Part shown: positions 27,701 to 38,685 of the stretch, piece after piece
Layout: each line of letters opens with the position of its first letter
Position numbering within the stretch: the stretch's first letter is position 1
Assembly: GCA_963853835.1 (NCBI GenBank)
Contig: OY970835.1
Span: forward strand, 13,522,501 to 13,586,500
DNA length: 64,000 bases
Reading direction: 5' to 3'
DNA from: Calendula officinalis
Taxonomy: Eukaryota; Streptophyta; Magnoliopsida; Asterales; Asteraceae
Program-made: the position numbers and the translations under genes
Notes under the pieces: model-generated
What the model was told of the DNA's origin: nothing
Databases searched by the model: none
The model's input: only the letters and a program-made list of their open reading frames with translations

Positions 27701-27770
27701 CACGGTTATGGGTTATGGACACCTATTACTTGTAAATGGATATCTATAGGATATTGGTCATGGCTAGTTG
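24750..27770 (+). repeat. 1359-bp (ten-monomer) higher-order repeat, about 2.2 copies
   Basis: Tandem block with a period of 1359 bp, close to ten 136-bp monomers. Constant-offset landmarks are GGACGTGTACTGG at 25083 and 26442, the TAAGTCATGG deletion variant at 25572 and 26931, the paired CATTTAGTGG variant at 25762 and 27121, and CCATGG at 24842 and 26201. A third partial copy runs to about 27770 and carries a 4-bp insertion near 27615. Confidence 0.82.
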
Positions 27771-29768
27771 TTATAATGGTCCAAGGGCCATCGATATGAG
27801 TTATGGACACGTAGTGGTTATAATGGTTCAATGGCCTTGATTATGGGTTATGCACACCTATTACTTGCAAAATGGATATCTATAGGCTATCGGTCATGGC
27901 TACTAGTTATAATGGTTCAAGGGCCATCAGTATCAGTTATGGACATCCAGTGGTTATAATGGTTCAAGGACCATGGTTATGGGTTATGCACACCTATTAC
28001 TTGTAAAATGCATATCTATAGGCTATTGCACATGGCTAGTAGTTATAATGGTTCAAGGGCCGTCAGTATCAGTTATGGACATCTAGTGGTTATAATGGTT
28101 CAAGGACCATGGTTATGGGTTATGGACACCTATTACTTGTAAAATAGATATCTATAGGCTATTGGTCATGGCTGGTAGTTATAATGGTTCAAGCGCCATC
28201 AGTATCAGTTATGGACATCTAGTGGTTATAATGGTTCAAGAACCATGGTTATGGGTTATGGACACCTATTACTTGTAAAATGGATATCTATAAGTCATAG
28301 CTAGTAGTTATAATGGTTCAGGGGCCATCGATATGAGTCATGGACATGTAGTGGTTATAATGGTTAAATGGCCTTGGTTATGGGTTATGGACACCTCTTA
28401 CTTGTAAAATGGATATCTAAAGGCTATCGGTCATGGCTACTAGTTATAATGGTTCAAGGGCCATCAGTATCAGTTATGGACATCTAGTGGTTATAATGGT
28501 TCAAGGGCCATCATTATCAATTATGGACATCTAGTTGTTATAATGGTTCAAGAACTATGGTTATGGGTTATGGTCACCTATTACTTGTAAAATGGATATC
28601 TGTAGGCTATTGGTCTTGGCTAGTAGTTATAATGGTTCAAGGGCCATCAGTATCAGTTATGGACATCTAGTTGTTATAATGGTTCAAGGACCATGGTTAA
28701 GGGTTATGGACACCTATTACTTGTAAATGGATATCTATAAGCTATTGGTCATGGCTAGTAGTTATAATGGTTCAAGGGCCATCGATATGAGTTATGGACG
28801 TGTACTGGTTATAATGGTTCAATGGCCTTGGTTATGGGTTATGGATACCTATTACTTGTAAAATGGATATCTATAGGCTATTGGTCATGGCTACTAGTGG
28901 TTATAATGGTTCAAGGGCCATCAGTATCAGTTATGGACATCAAGTGGTTATAATGGTTCAAGGACCATGGATATGGGTTATGGACATGTAGTGGTTATAA
29001 TGGTTCAATGGCCTTGGTTATGGGTTATGAACACCTATTACTTGTAAAATGGATATCTATAGGCTATTGGTCATGGCTGGTAGTTATTATGGTTCAAGGG
29101 CCATCAGTATCAGTTATGGGCATCAAGTGGTTATAATGGTTCAAGAACCATGGTTATGGGTTATGGACACCTATTACTTGTAAAATGGATATCTATAAGT
29201 CATGGCTAGTAGTTATAATGGTTCAAGGGCCGTCGATATGAGTTATGAACATGTAGTGGTTATAATGGTTCAATGGCCTTGGTTATGGGTTATGGACACC
29301 TATTACTTGTAAAATGGATATCTAAAGGCTATCGGTCATGGCTACTAGTTATAATGGTTCAAGGGCCATCAGTATCAGTTATGGACATCTAGTGGTTATA
29401 ATGGTTCAAGGGCCATCAGTGTCAATTATGGACATCTAGTTGTTATAATGGTTCAAGAACCATGGTTATGGGTTATGGACACCTATTACTTGTAAAATGG
29501 ATATCTGTAGGCTATTGGTCATGGCTAGTAGTTATAATGGTTCAAGGGCCATCAGTATCAGTTATGGACATCTAGTGGTTATAATGGTTCAAGGACCATG
29601 GTTACGGGTTATGGACACCTATTACTTGTAAAATGGATATCTATTGGCTATTGTTCATGGCTAATAGTTATAATGGTGCAAGGGCCATCAGTTTCAGTTA
29701 TTGACATCTTGTAGTTATAATGGTTCAAGGACCATGGTTATGGGTTATGGACACCTACTACCTGTAAA

Positions 29769-32700
29769 ATGGATATCTATAGGCTATTGATCATGCCTAG
29801 TAGTTATAATGGTTTAAGGGCAATCAGTATCAGTTATGGACATCTAGTGGTTATAATGTGCAAGGACCATGGTTATGGGTTAAGGACACCTATTACTTGT
29901 AAAATGGATATCTATAGGCTATTGGTCATGGCTAGTAGTTATAATGGTTCAAGGGCCATCGATATGAGTTATGGACATGCATGTAGTGGATATAATGGTT
30001 CAATGGCCTTGGTTACGGGTTATGTACACCTATTACTTGTAAAATGGATATCTATAGGCTATTGGTCATCGCTAGTAGTTATAATGGTTTAAGGGACATG
30101 AGTATCAGTTATGGACATCTAGTGGTTATAATGGTTCAAGGGCCATCAGTGTCAATTATGGACATCTAGTTGTTATAATGGTTCAAGAATCATGGTTATG
30201 GGTTATGGACACCTATTACTTGTAAAATGGATATCTGTAGGCTATTGGTCATGGCTAGTAGTTATAATGGTTCAAGGGCCATCAGTATCAGTTATGGACA
30301 TCTAGTGGTTATAATGGTTCAAGGACCATGGTTATGTCTTTCGGACACCTATTACTTGTAAAATGGATAGTTATATAGGTCATGGCTAGTAGTTATAATG
30401 GTTCAAGGGCCATCGGTATCAGTTATGGGCATCTATTGGTTATAATTGTTCAAGGGCCATGGTTATGGGTTATGGACATCTATTACTTTAATATGGATAT
30501 CTATAGGCTATTAGTCATGGTTAGTAATTATAATGGTTAAAGGGCCATCAGTATCAGTTATTGACATCTAGTGGTTGTAATGGTTCAAGGACCATGGTTA
30601 TTGGTTATGGACACATATTACTTGTAAAATGGATATATATAGGCTATTGGTCATGGCTAGTAGTTATAATGGTTCAAGGGCCATTGGTATCAGTTATGGA
30701 TATCTAGTCGTTATATTTGTTCAAGGGCCATGGTTACGGATTATGGACACCTATTACTTGTAAAATGGATATCTATTGGCTATTGGTCATGGCTAGTAGT
30801 TATAATGGTTCAAGGGCCATCAGTATCAGTTATGGACATCTAGTAGTTATAATGGTTAAAGGACCATGGTTATGGGTTATGGACACCTACTACCTGTAAA
30901 ATGGATATCTATAGGCTATTGATCATGCCTAGTAGTTATAATGGTTTAAGGGCCATCAGTATCAGTTATGGACATCTAGTGGTTATAATGTGCAAGGACC
31001 ATGGTTATGGGTTATGGACACCTATTACTTGTAAAATGGATATCTATAGGCTATTGGTCATGGCTAGTAGTTATAATGGTTCAAGGGCCATCGATATGAG
31101 TTATGGACATGCATGTAGTGGTTATAATGGTTCAATGGCCTTGGTTACGGGTTATGTACACCTATTACTTGTAAAATGGATATCTATAGGCTATTGGTCA
31201 TGGCTAGTAGTTATAATGGTTCAAGGGCCATCAGTATCAGTTATGGACATCTAGTGGTTATAATGGTTGAAGGACCATGGTTATGGGTTATGGACACCTA
31301 ATACTTGTAAAATGGATATCTATAGGCTATTGGTCATGGCTAGTAGTTATAATGGTTCAAGGGCCATCAGTATCAGTTATGGACATCTGGTGGTTATAAT
31401 GGTTCAAGGACCATGGTTACGGGTTATGGACACCTATTACTTGTAAAATGGATATCTATTGGCTATTGGTCATGGCTAGTAGTTATAATGGTTCAAGGGC
31501 CATCAGTATCAGTTATGGACATCTAGTAGTTATATAGGTTCAAGGACCATGGTTATGGGTTATGGACACCTACTACCTGTAAAATGGATATCTATAGGCT
31601 ATTGATCATGCCTAGTAGTTATAATGGTTTAAGGGCCATCAGTATCAGTTATGGACATCTAGTGGTTATAATGTGCAAGGACCATGGTTATGGGTTATGG
31701 ACACCTATTACTTGTAAAATGGATATCTATAGGCTATTGGTCATGGCTAGTAGTTATAATGGTTCAAGAGCCATCGATATGAGTTATGGACATGCATGTA
31801 GTGGTTATAATGGTTCAATGGCCTTGGTTATGGGTTATACACACCTATTACTTGTAAAATGGATATCTATAGGCTATTGGTCATGGCTAGTAGTTATAAT
31901 GGTTCAAAGGCCATCAGTATCAGTTATGGACATCTAGTGGTTATAATGGTTCAAGGACCATGGTTATGGGTTATGGACACTTATTACTTGTAAAATGGAT
32001 ATCTATAGGCTATTGGTCATGGCTAGTAGTTATAATGGTTCAAGGGCCATCAGTATCAGTTATGGACATCTAGTGGTTATAATGGTTCAAGGACCATGGT
32101 TACGGGTTATGGACACCTATTACTTGTAAAATGGATATCTATTGGCTATTGTTCATGGCTAATAGTTATAATGGTGCAAGGGCCATCAGTATCAGTTATG
32201 GACATCTTGTAGTTATAATGGTTCAAGGACCATGGTTATGGGTTATGGACACCTACTACCTGTAAAATGGATATCTATAGGCTATTGATCATGCCTAGTA
32301 GTTATAATGGTTTAAGGGCAATCAGTGTCACTTTATGGACATCTAGTGGTTATAATGTGCAAGGACCATGGTTATGGGTTATGGACACCTATTACTTGTA
32401 AAATGGATATCTATAGGCTATTGGTCATGGCTAGTAGTTATAATGGTTCAAGGGTCATCGATATGAGTTATGGACATGCATGTAGTGGTTATAATGGTTC
32501 AATGGCCTTGGTTATGGGTTATACACACCTATTACTTGTAAAATGGATATCTATAGGCTATTGGTCATGGCTAGTAGTTATAATGGTTCAAGGGCCATCA
32601 GTATCAGTTATGGACATCTAGTGGTTATAATGGTTCAAGGACCATGGTTACGGGTTATGGACACCTATTACTTGTAAAATTGATATCTATTGGCTATTGG

Positions 32701-33476
32701 TCATGGCTAGTAGTTATAATGGTTCAAGGGCCATCAGTATCAGTTATGGACATCTAGTAGTTATATAGGTTCAAGGACCATGGTTATGGGTTATGGACAC
32801 CTACTACCTGTAAAATGGATATCTATAGGCTATTGATCATGCCTAGTAGTTATAATGGTTTAAGGGCCATCAGTATCAGTTATGGACATCTAGTGGTTAT
32901 AATGTGCAAGGACCATGGTTATGGGTTATGGACACCTATTACTTGTGAAATGGATATCTATAGGCTATTGGTCACGGCTAGTAGTTATAATGGTTCAAGG
33001 GCCATCGATATGAGTTATGGACATGCATGTAGTGGTTATAATGGTTCAATGGCCTTGGTTATGGGTTATACACACCTATTACTTGTAAAATGGATATCTA
33101 TAGGCTATTGGTCATGGCTAGTAGTTATAATGGTACAAGGGCCATCAGTATCAGTTATGGACATCTAGTGGTTATAATGGTTCAAGGACCATGGTTACGG
33201 GTTATGGACACCTATTACTTGTAAAATGGATATCTATTGGCTATCGGTCATGGCTAGTAGTTATAATGGTTCAAGGGCCATCAGTATCAGTTATGGACAT
33301 CTAGTAGTTATATAGGTTCAAGGACCATGGTTATGGGTTATGGACACCTACTACCTGTAAAATGGATATCTATAGGCTATTGATCATGCCTAGTAGTTAT
33401 AATGGTTTAGGGGCCATCAGTATCAGTTATGGACATCTAGTGGTTATAATGTGCAAGGACCATGGTTATGGGTTAT
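29769..33476 (+). repeat. 683/547-bp higher-order repeat marked by GACATGCATGTAG
   Basis: Five-monomer units spaced 683 bp (landmark TTGATCATGCC following ATGs at 30901, 31584 and 32267), then four-monomer units of 548 and 547 bp (32815, 33362). The unit length equals five monomers plus a 4-bp CATG duplication minus 1 bp in AATGTGCAAGG. The CATG duplication, which makes an ATGCAT site, is confined to this region and to the array beyond LINE B (41616-44206). LINE B interrupts the last unit. Confidence 0.85.
33460..33476. repeat. LINE B target-site duplication, left copy
   Basis: The 17-bp satellite sequence CCATGGTTATGGGTTAT is repeated exactly at 41506-41522 on the other side of LINE B. It marks the insertion limits and supports endonuclease-primed insertion. 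Confidence 0.9.
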
Positions 33477-33478
33477 TA

Positions 33479-33531
33479 TTTTTTTTTTTTGCTAAAGGGC
33501 TAAGCCCGGCAAAGACTAAACAAAAAAGTTA
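33479..33531 (-). other. LINE B 3' terminus and poly(A)
   Basis: On the minus strand the element ends GCCGGGCTTAGCCC then TTTAGC and A12. The GGGC-TTA-GCCC part can form a small hairpin just before the tail. LINE A ends in almost the same sequence. Confidence 0.8.
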
Positions 33532-33554
33532 AATACAAGCAAAGATGGGTAAAA

Positions 33555-35069
33555 TTACCACATCTTAGAAAGAACTACTTGGCCTCCCAAAACATGCTTT
33601 GGGAATAAGACCAACAAAAGAAGCATAACTCTATAGCCAATGTCTAAACCTAAACTAGGAATAACAAAAAAACAAAGATTATAAAACAATCTTTTAACAT
33701 TAAAAAACAAAATACCTAAGACATTACTAAGCTTCCATATCTCGGCTTTAACATCCAAATTGCACTCAATATGATTCTTTGCCTTTACCTTGTGCATTTT
33801 GACCCTTATCTTCATCATGCCACCATGATCCCAAATCAAGATTGACCACCAAAAAATCAAAAAAACCAAAGTAAACTCATAACTATGGACATTCCCACCA
33901 AAACAGTTTGAAATAGTGAAATTGCAGGATGTTGACTCAGTGTAAGTCAACATCCTCATAGTATCTCCATCGAAGTAATCCATAGGACACTTCACATAAT
34001 TTGACTCAAGAAAGGTCAAAATCCCCTTCAAATTACCATCAAAGCTAAACTCCACCACCTTTGACCTTAAATTCCTTAAGCCCATACAAACCTTTGACCA
34101 ATGGAAAGTCAAGTACAACAAATCCCAGCCTTTAAGCAGTTTGGCCCACGGATTAAGACCCAATTTTGACTCAGTGAAAGTCAAAATTGCATCCATAGTG
34201 GCATAACAATGTGTTATACCACTACAATCCTTAGCAACACTTCCAATAAAATTCCACTTCTCCAAGTATTGCTTAAGCCACCATTTCCAAGCTTTAAAAG
34301 TGACACCAAACTGCAACAACAAGTATGGTGTATTGGTTACCCTTTGGGAGTTGGCCATATCACATCTTTGACCGAAACTGTCCTGACTATGACCAACTCC
34401 TTTAATAAGGGTAACAATCCACCATTTCCATAACAAAAACCTGCATTTAGAATGCCTGCACAGCTGCCCAAAGAGCTCCAAAACAGCAGCCTTGAAACAT
34501 CCATGACTTGAGCAGATAAACTCCAAAATCCAAATGCTAAAAAAATGACCTGCAAAAAACACAACAAAAGAACTGCAGCTCACATTTGGATTGCACAAAA
34601 TCAAGTAATTACGACTTTCCTTTATGCAGTGCAGCCCATAGCAGTTGTTGGTATAATGGCCCAACGGGCCAAAACTTCGAAGAAAAATAATAAAAATCAC
34701 CAAAATTCCAAAAAATTGTAAAAATAAGTCCCAAGACTTCAGACAAAACTCCAGCTCTAAAAGTTGGCTGAAAATGCCCAAAATACCCCTCCATAGAATT
34801 AAAACAGCAATTTTCTCAAAAAACACAATATTTTTCCTGCCGCAAATATGAATAATGCTAACACTATCAAAAAATCTCCAAAAAATTCCACAAAAAATAT
34901 GGAAAATTCCATAAAAACACCAAGAAGCCATATAAAAAATCCTGAAAAATCTGGGCAAAAGACTATAATACCCTTTAGCTACCAAATAACACCAAATACC
35001 CATAACCAAGTAATCATAACCAAGATCAATCATCATCAGACAGTTTCCCAATACTAAAGTTCCAAACAT
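33555..35069 (-). CDS. LINE B third open frame (ORF3), unknown function
   Basis: A 504-codon open frame starting at an ATG 44 nt inside the ORF2 end, in the +1 frame relative to ORF2, as in LINE A. No known domain recognised. It is hydrophobic near the N-terminus (GIFHIFCGIFW) and then carries blocks shared with LINE A: YTNNCYGLHCIKESR, TLIKGVGHSQD, FGQRCDMAN, ILTFTESK and GYRVML-LLVLFPKHVLGGQ near the end. The frame has remained open although ORF1 and ORF2 of the same copy carry three frameshifts. It could be a real accessory protein translated by termination-reinitiation, or a conserved RNA region that happens to be open. A codon-level substitution test on more copies would separate these. 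Confidence 0.55.
   Translation of the reverse strand: MFGTLVLGNCLMMIDLGYDYLVMGIWCYLVAKGYYSLLPRFFRIFYMASWCFYGIFHIFCGIFWRFFDSVSIIHICGRKNIVFFEKIAVLILWRGILGIFSQLLELEFCLKSWDLFLQFFGILVIFIIFLRSFGPLGHYTNNCYGLHCIKESRNYLILCNPNVSCSSFVVFFAGHFFSIWILEFICSSHGCFKAAVLELFGQLCRHSKCRFLLWKWWIVTLIKGVGHSQDSFGQRCDMANSQRVTNTPYLLLQFGVTFKAWKWWLKQYLEKWNFIGSVAKDCSGITHCYATMDAILTFTESKLGLNPWAKLLKGWDLLYLTFHWSKVCMGLRNLRSKVVEFSFDGNLKGILTFLESNYVKCPMDYFDGDTMRMLTYTESTSCNFTISNCFGGNVHSYEFTLVFLIFWWSILIWDHGGMMKIRVKMHKVKAKNHIECNLDVKAEIWKLSNVLGILFFNVKRLFYNLCFFVIPSLGLDIGYRVMLLLLVLFPKHVLGGQVVLSKMW
33927..34188 (-). repeat. TTGAC/GTCAA inverted repeats in LINE B ORF3
   Basis: Perfect arms GGATGTTGACT / AGTCAACATCC with a 7-nt loop at 33927-33955 and AATTTTGACT / AGTCAAAATT with a 7-nt loop at 34162-34188. 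Weaker pairs lie at 34000-34020 and 34093-34113. Arm core and 7-nt loop match the LINE A series, so the structure is a family trait. Confidence 0.78.
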
Positions 35070-38000
35070 CTATAGCCTCCATAACTTGAGCAGTGGGTTT
35101 AATTTTCAAGCCCATAAGTCTCAATCTGACTGAATCCTGGATGATTCTACAAACAACATCCACATTTCTACTCTTATTATGGAACATTCTAAGATTCCTC
35201 TCCTGCCACAAATAGTAAACCATGGCTGCCAAAACAAGTCTTTGAATGACACTCCATATAGATTTATTGACAGGGATTCTTTCCAGTTGCATAACCAAAT
35301 AAGACCATTTGTTGGAATAATAATCAAACCTACACAGATTCTTCATACAGTCCCACACAGCCAAAGAATAATCACATTCAAAAAACAGATGATCAACTGT
35401 ATCCATCTGAATTTTACAAAAAATACATTTATACTCAATATCTCTATTAAACATAGCCAGCTTATCTTGAGTAGTAAGTCTATTCAAGAAAACCAACCAA
35501 ATAACAAACGCATGCCTAGGAATATTCTGACTGAACCAAATCCATTTAGACCAAAAAACATCATGGCCTGTTTCCTTCAACCCATCCCAAGCAGCAGCCA
35601 CAGAAAAAGGAACACATTTGCCATTCCTAGATTTCCAGTGGATTTTATCCTGCATATCATCAATTATCAAAGGAGGGGCCCTATTGAAGATATCACTATA
35701 TTTATCATACCAATAATCTGGAATTCTCCAAAAACCATCATAAACCAGATCAGCAACAGTAGCAGAACAAGAAAACCCCCATAATTTATATCCCTGACAG
35801 AAATAAATTTACATAGAGGCCCCACCTCATGCCAGTTATCAAACCAAGCAGAGGTACATTTTCCATCCCCAATTCTAGAAACAATTTTATCCCTAACATC
35901 CTCTCTACTTTTCATAATACACCTCCAGCTCCAACAAGCATTCACATGCACAGGAATAGACCAGAAATTCCTGTCCTTTATCCTCACAGCATTGACCCAT
36001 CTAACCCATAACGAATCTTTTCCAACCACAATATTCCAAACATGTTTAGAGATAAGAGCAAGATTCCAAGAATGCAATCTCCTTAGCCCAAGACCACCCT
36101 GGCACTTAGGAACACACAAATTATCCCATTTAACCTTAGCTTTACCCTTTGTTAAATCACCACTGCACCACAAAAATCCCCTTAACAGTCTCTCTATATC
36201 ATTAGACACAGATTTGGGGAGAACAAAACTAGATGCCCAATACACTTGCATAGAACTAAGAACAGATTTAATTAATAAAAGCCTTCCAGCAAATGATAAA
36301 GACTTGTTCTTCCAATCCAGTAATCTACACTTAACTTTATCCACCAAACTTCTGCAATCCTTAACATAAAGCTTTGAGGCAATCAGAGGAATACCCAAAT
36401 ATCTCACAGGCAGATCACCAATGCTAAAAGGTAAAATACTAGAAATGGCCGCCCTAGTATGTAACTTTACATTTCCAAAGAAAGTAGTGCTCTTTTCCAT
36501 ACTAGGCTCCAACCCCGAAATAGAACCAAATTCATCTAAAGCCTTTTTAATAATAGCAACAGATCTACTATCACCATGACTAAACAGCAGTAGATCATCA
36601 GCAAAACAAATATGGGTGATCTTCAATTTATCACATTTCCAATGATACTTAAAACTATTATCCTCCCTAATTTGCCTCTTAATAATCAAATTCAAAACTT
36701 CCACAACTAACGTGAACAAATAAGGGGACATAGGATCCCCTTGCCTTAAGCCTCTCTGACCCTTAAAATAACCATGAACTTCACCATTAATATTAATCAT
36801 ATAAGAAGTGGTAGAAATGCATTCCATAATAAGATGCACCATCCAATGATTAAACCCAAATAAAGTAAGGGCATTTCTCAAAAAAACCCACTCAACAGAA
36901 TCATAAGCCTTCTTTATGTCAACTTTAAAAGCACATCTAGGAGGACCACACAATCTATGATAATTCCTCATTAATTCTTGAGATAACAGAATATTATCAC
37001 TAATTTGTCTTCCAGGGATAAAGGCACTTTGATTTTCATCCACCAACCCATCCAAAGCAGGTTTGATCCTATTAGTAATGATCTTACTAATACACTTGTA
37101 GATAACATTACAACAAGCTATGGGCCTAAATTCAGAAACATTAGAAGGAACTTTATCTTTAGGGACTAAAGCTATCACAGTAGCATTAATCTCCTTTAAC
37201 AGTTTCCCAGAAACAAAGAACTGCTTAACAGCTTTACACAAGTCATTACCAACCACACCCCAAGCCTCTTTAAAAAACTTAGAAGAGAACCCATCCGGGC
37301 CAGGAGCCTTATCATCAGCAATATCAAAAATAGCAGTTTTAACTTCTTCATCTGTGACAGACCTAACCATATTAAGGGCTTCACTCTCAGACAACTTATT
37401 CAAAAACAAATTTTCATGGTTAGAAATAGTAGCCACCACTTTAGACGACCCCAAAATGCCCTTAAAATAATCAACAAACTGCTCAGCAACTTGTTCCCCC
37501 ACAAAAAGGTTGCCTTCCATATTCTTAATGCTATTAATTCTATTTCTGCAAACTCTACCCTTAATAGCTTTATGAAAGTAATGAGTATTCTGATCACCCT
37601 CCTTTAACCATTCCACCTTTGCTTTTTGTTTGAGAAACACCTCTTCATCCTTAACATCTTCATTATACTTTCTCAAGGCTTCAACTTCCATGTCTCTAAG
37701 AACAGGATCATGAGGGTTGTTAACCATATCAGTTTGAATACTTTGTAATCTACCCTTAGAGAGAATAACATTTTCATGTAAATTCCCCTGTTTAAACCTT
37801 AAAGCCCTAAGCGGTTTCTTAAGATTTTTCAAATTAGAAACAAATTTAAACATCTCAAAGCCCTGCAGCTCCTGATTCCAATGTTTATTCACAGTAGGAA
37901 TAAACTCTTTCTTCTTAGCAAGAAAATTGAAGAATTTAAAAGACTTAGGCTTAAACCTCTTAGAAATAGAAACATTCATGACTCCCGGACTATGATCTGA

Positions 38001-38685
38001 AGACAAAAAAAGGAAGGAAAATAGCATTTGCATCATGAAAATCATTCAAAAAATCATGATTAGCCATAATCCTATCCAATTTCCTCAAAAGACTGTCCTC
38101 CTTATTAGGGCTCTTCTTCCAAGTATACCTTAAACCAGAAATGGGGATATCCACCACTTCAATATCAGCAATAAACTCAGCAAAATCAACCATAGGTCTA
38201 GACATAATAGAAGAGCCCTTTGAAGATTCATCAGGGTCCAAAGTAGCATTAAAATCCCCCATAATGACACAAGGCTTGTCTTTAACAGAGGAACTAAACA
38301 TCCTCAAGTTCCTCCAAGCTTGACTTCTAAACTGCATTTTATGATGGCCATAAACAAAAGAACAGAAAAAACCCTTACCACCATGAATAGGTTTAATGAA
38401 ACAATTAACAGCTTGAGGATGTTGATCCAGCACCATAATATCCACAATATTAGGATTCCAAGCAATAATAATCCTAGCACCCCCCACACAACAGCTAGAA
38501 TTAGATAACCATTGCCAAGGACCAAAGACTCTATTACAGACCCAATTAAGGTTCTTATTCTTGACATGAGGTTCAAGAATAGAGCAGAAATCAATATTCT
38601 CATCTTTAATAACCTGAGTAACTTCATTTTGACTAGAAGTCTTATTAAGACCCCTAACATTCCAACATATAGACTTAATCATCAT
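35026..38685 (-). pseudogene. LINE B ORF2: endonuclease, reverse transcriptase, zf-RVT (frameshifted)
   Basis: Starts at the ATG at 38685, which overlaps the ORF1 stop as ATGA. The first part is an APE-type endonuclease: ICWNVRGLN, then ILEPHV with the catalytic E, VIMGDFNA, LRYTWKK, LDRIMAN, and SDHSPG with the catalytic H. The RT follows with KAPGPDGF, CAFKVDIKKAYDSVEW (motif A), GLRQGDPMSPYLF (motif B) and CFADDLLLF (catalytic FADD). The end is a zf-RVT-like region with NIPRHAF, CIFC and DHLFFECDYS. Two 1-nt frameshifts break it: at the A7 run 38005-38011 (plus strand), just before the SDHSP block, and near 35771-35780 (AAAACCCCC), between RT and zf-RVT. No RNase H domain is seen. ORF2 proteins nick DNA and prime reverse transcription at the target. 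Confidence 0.93.

Larger units (their letters stand above)
23044..33476 (+). repeat. 136-bp satellite array, block 2
   Basis: Continuation of the same head-to-tail satellite between LINE A and LINE B, all in the same orientation as block 1. It holds the 1359-bp and 683/547-bp higher-order repeats. Rare variants at 23600-23990 (GGACACGTTGCGG, AAATGCACATC, GGCTATTATGCATGG) match 18720-19110 at a constant offset of 4880, or about 2481 once LINE A is subtracted, so the array around LINE A was itself duplicated. Several monomers are enlarged by an extra 47-bp subunit (for example near 24785, 25775, 26140, 27145 and 28495). Confidence 0.96.
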
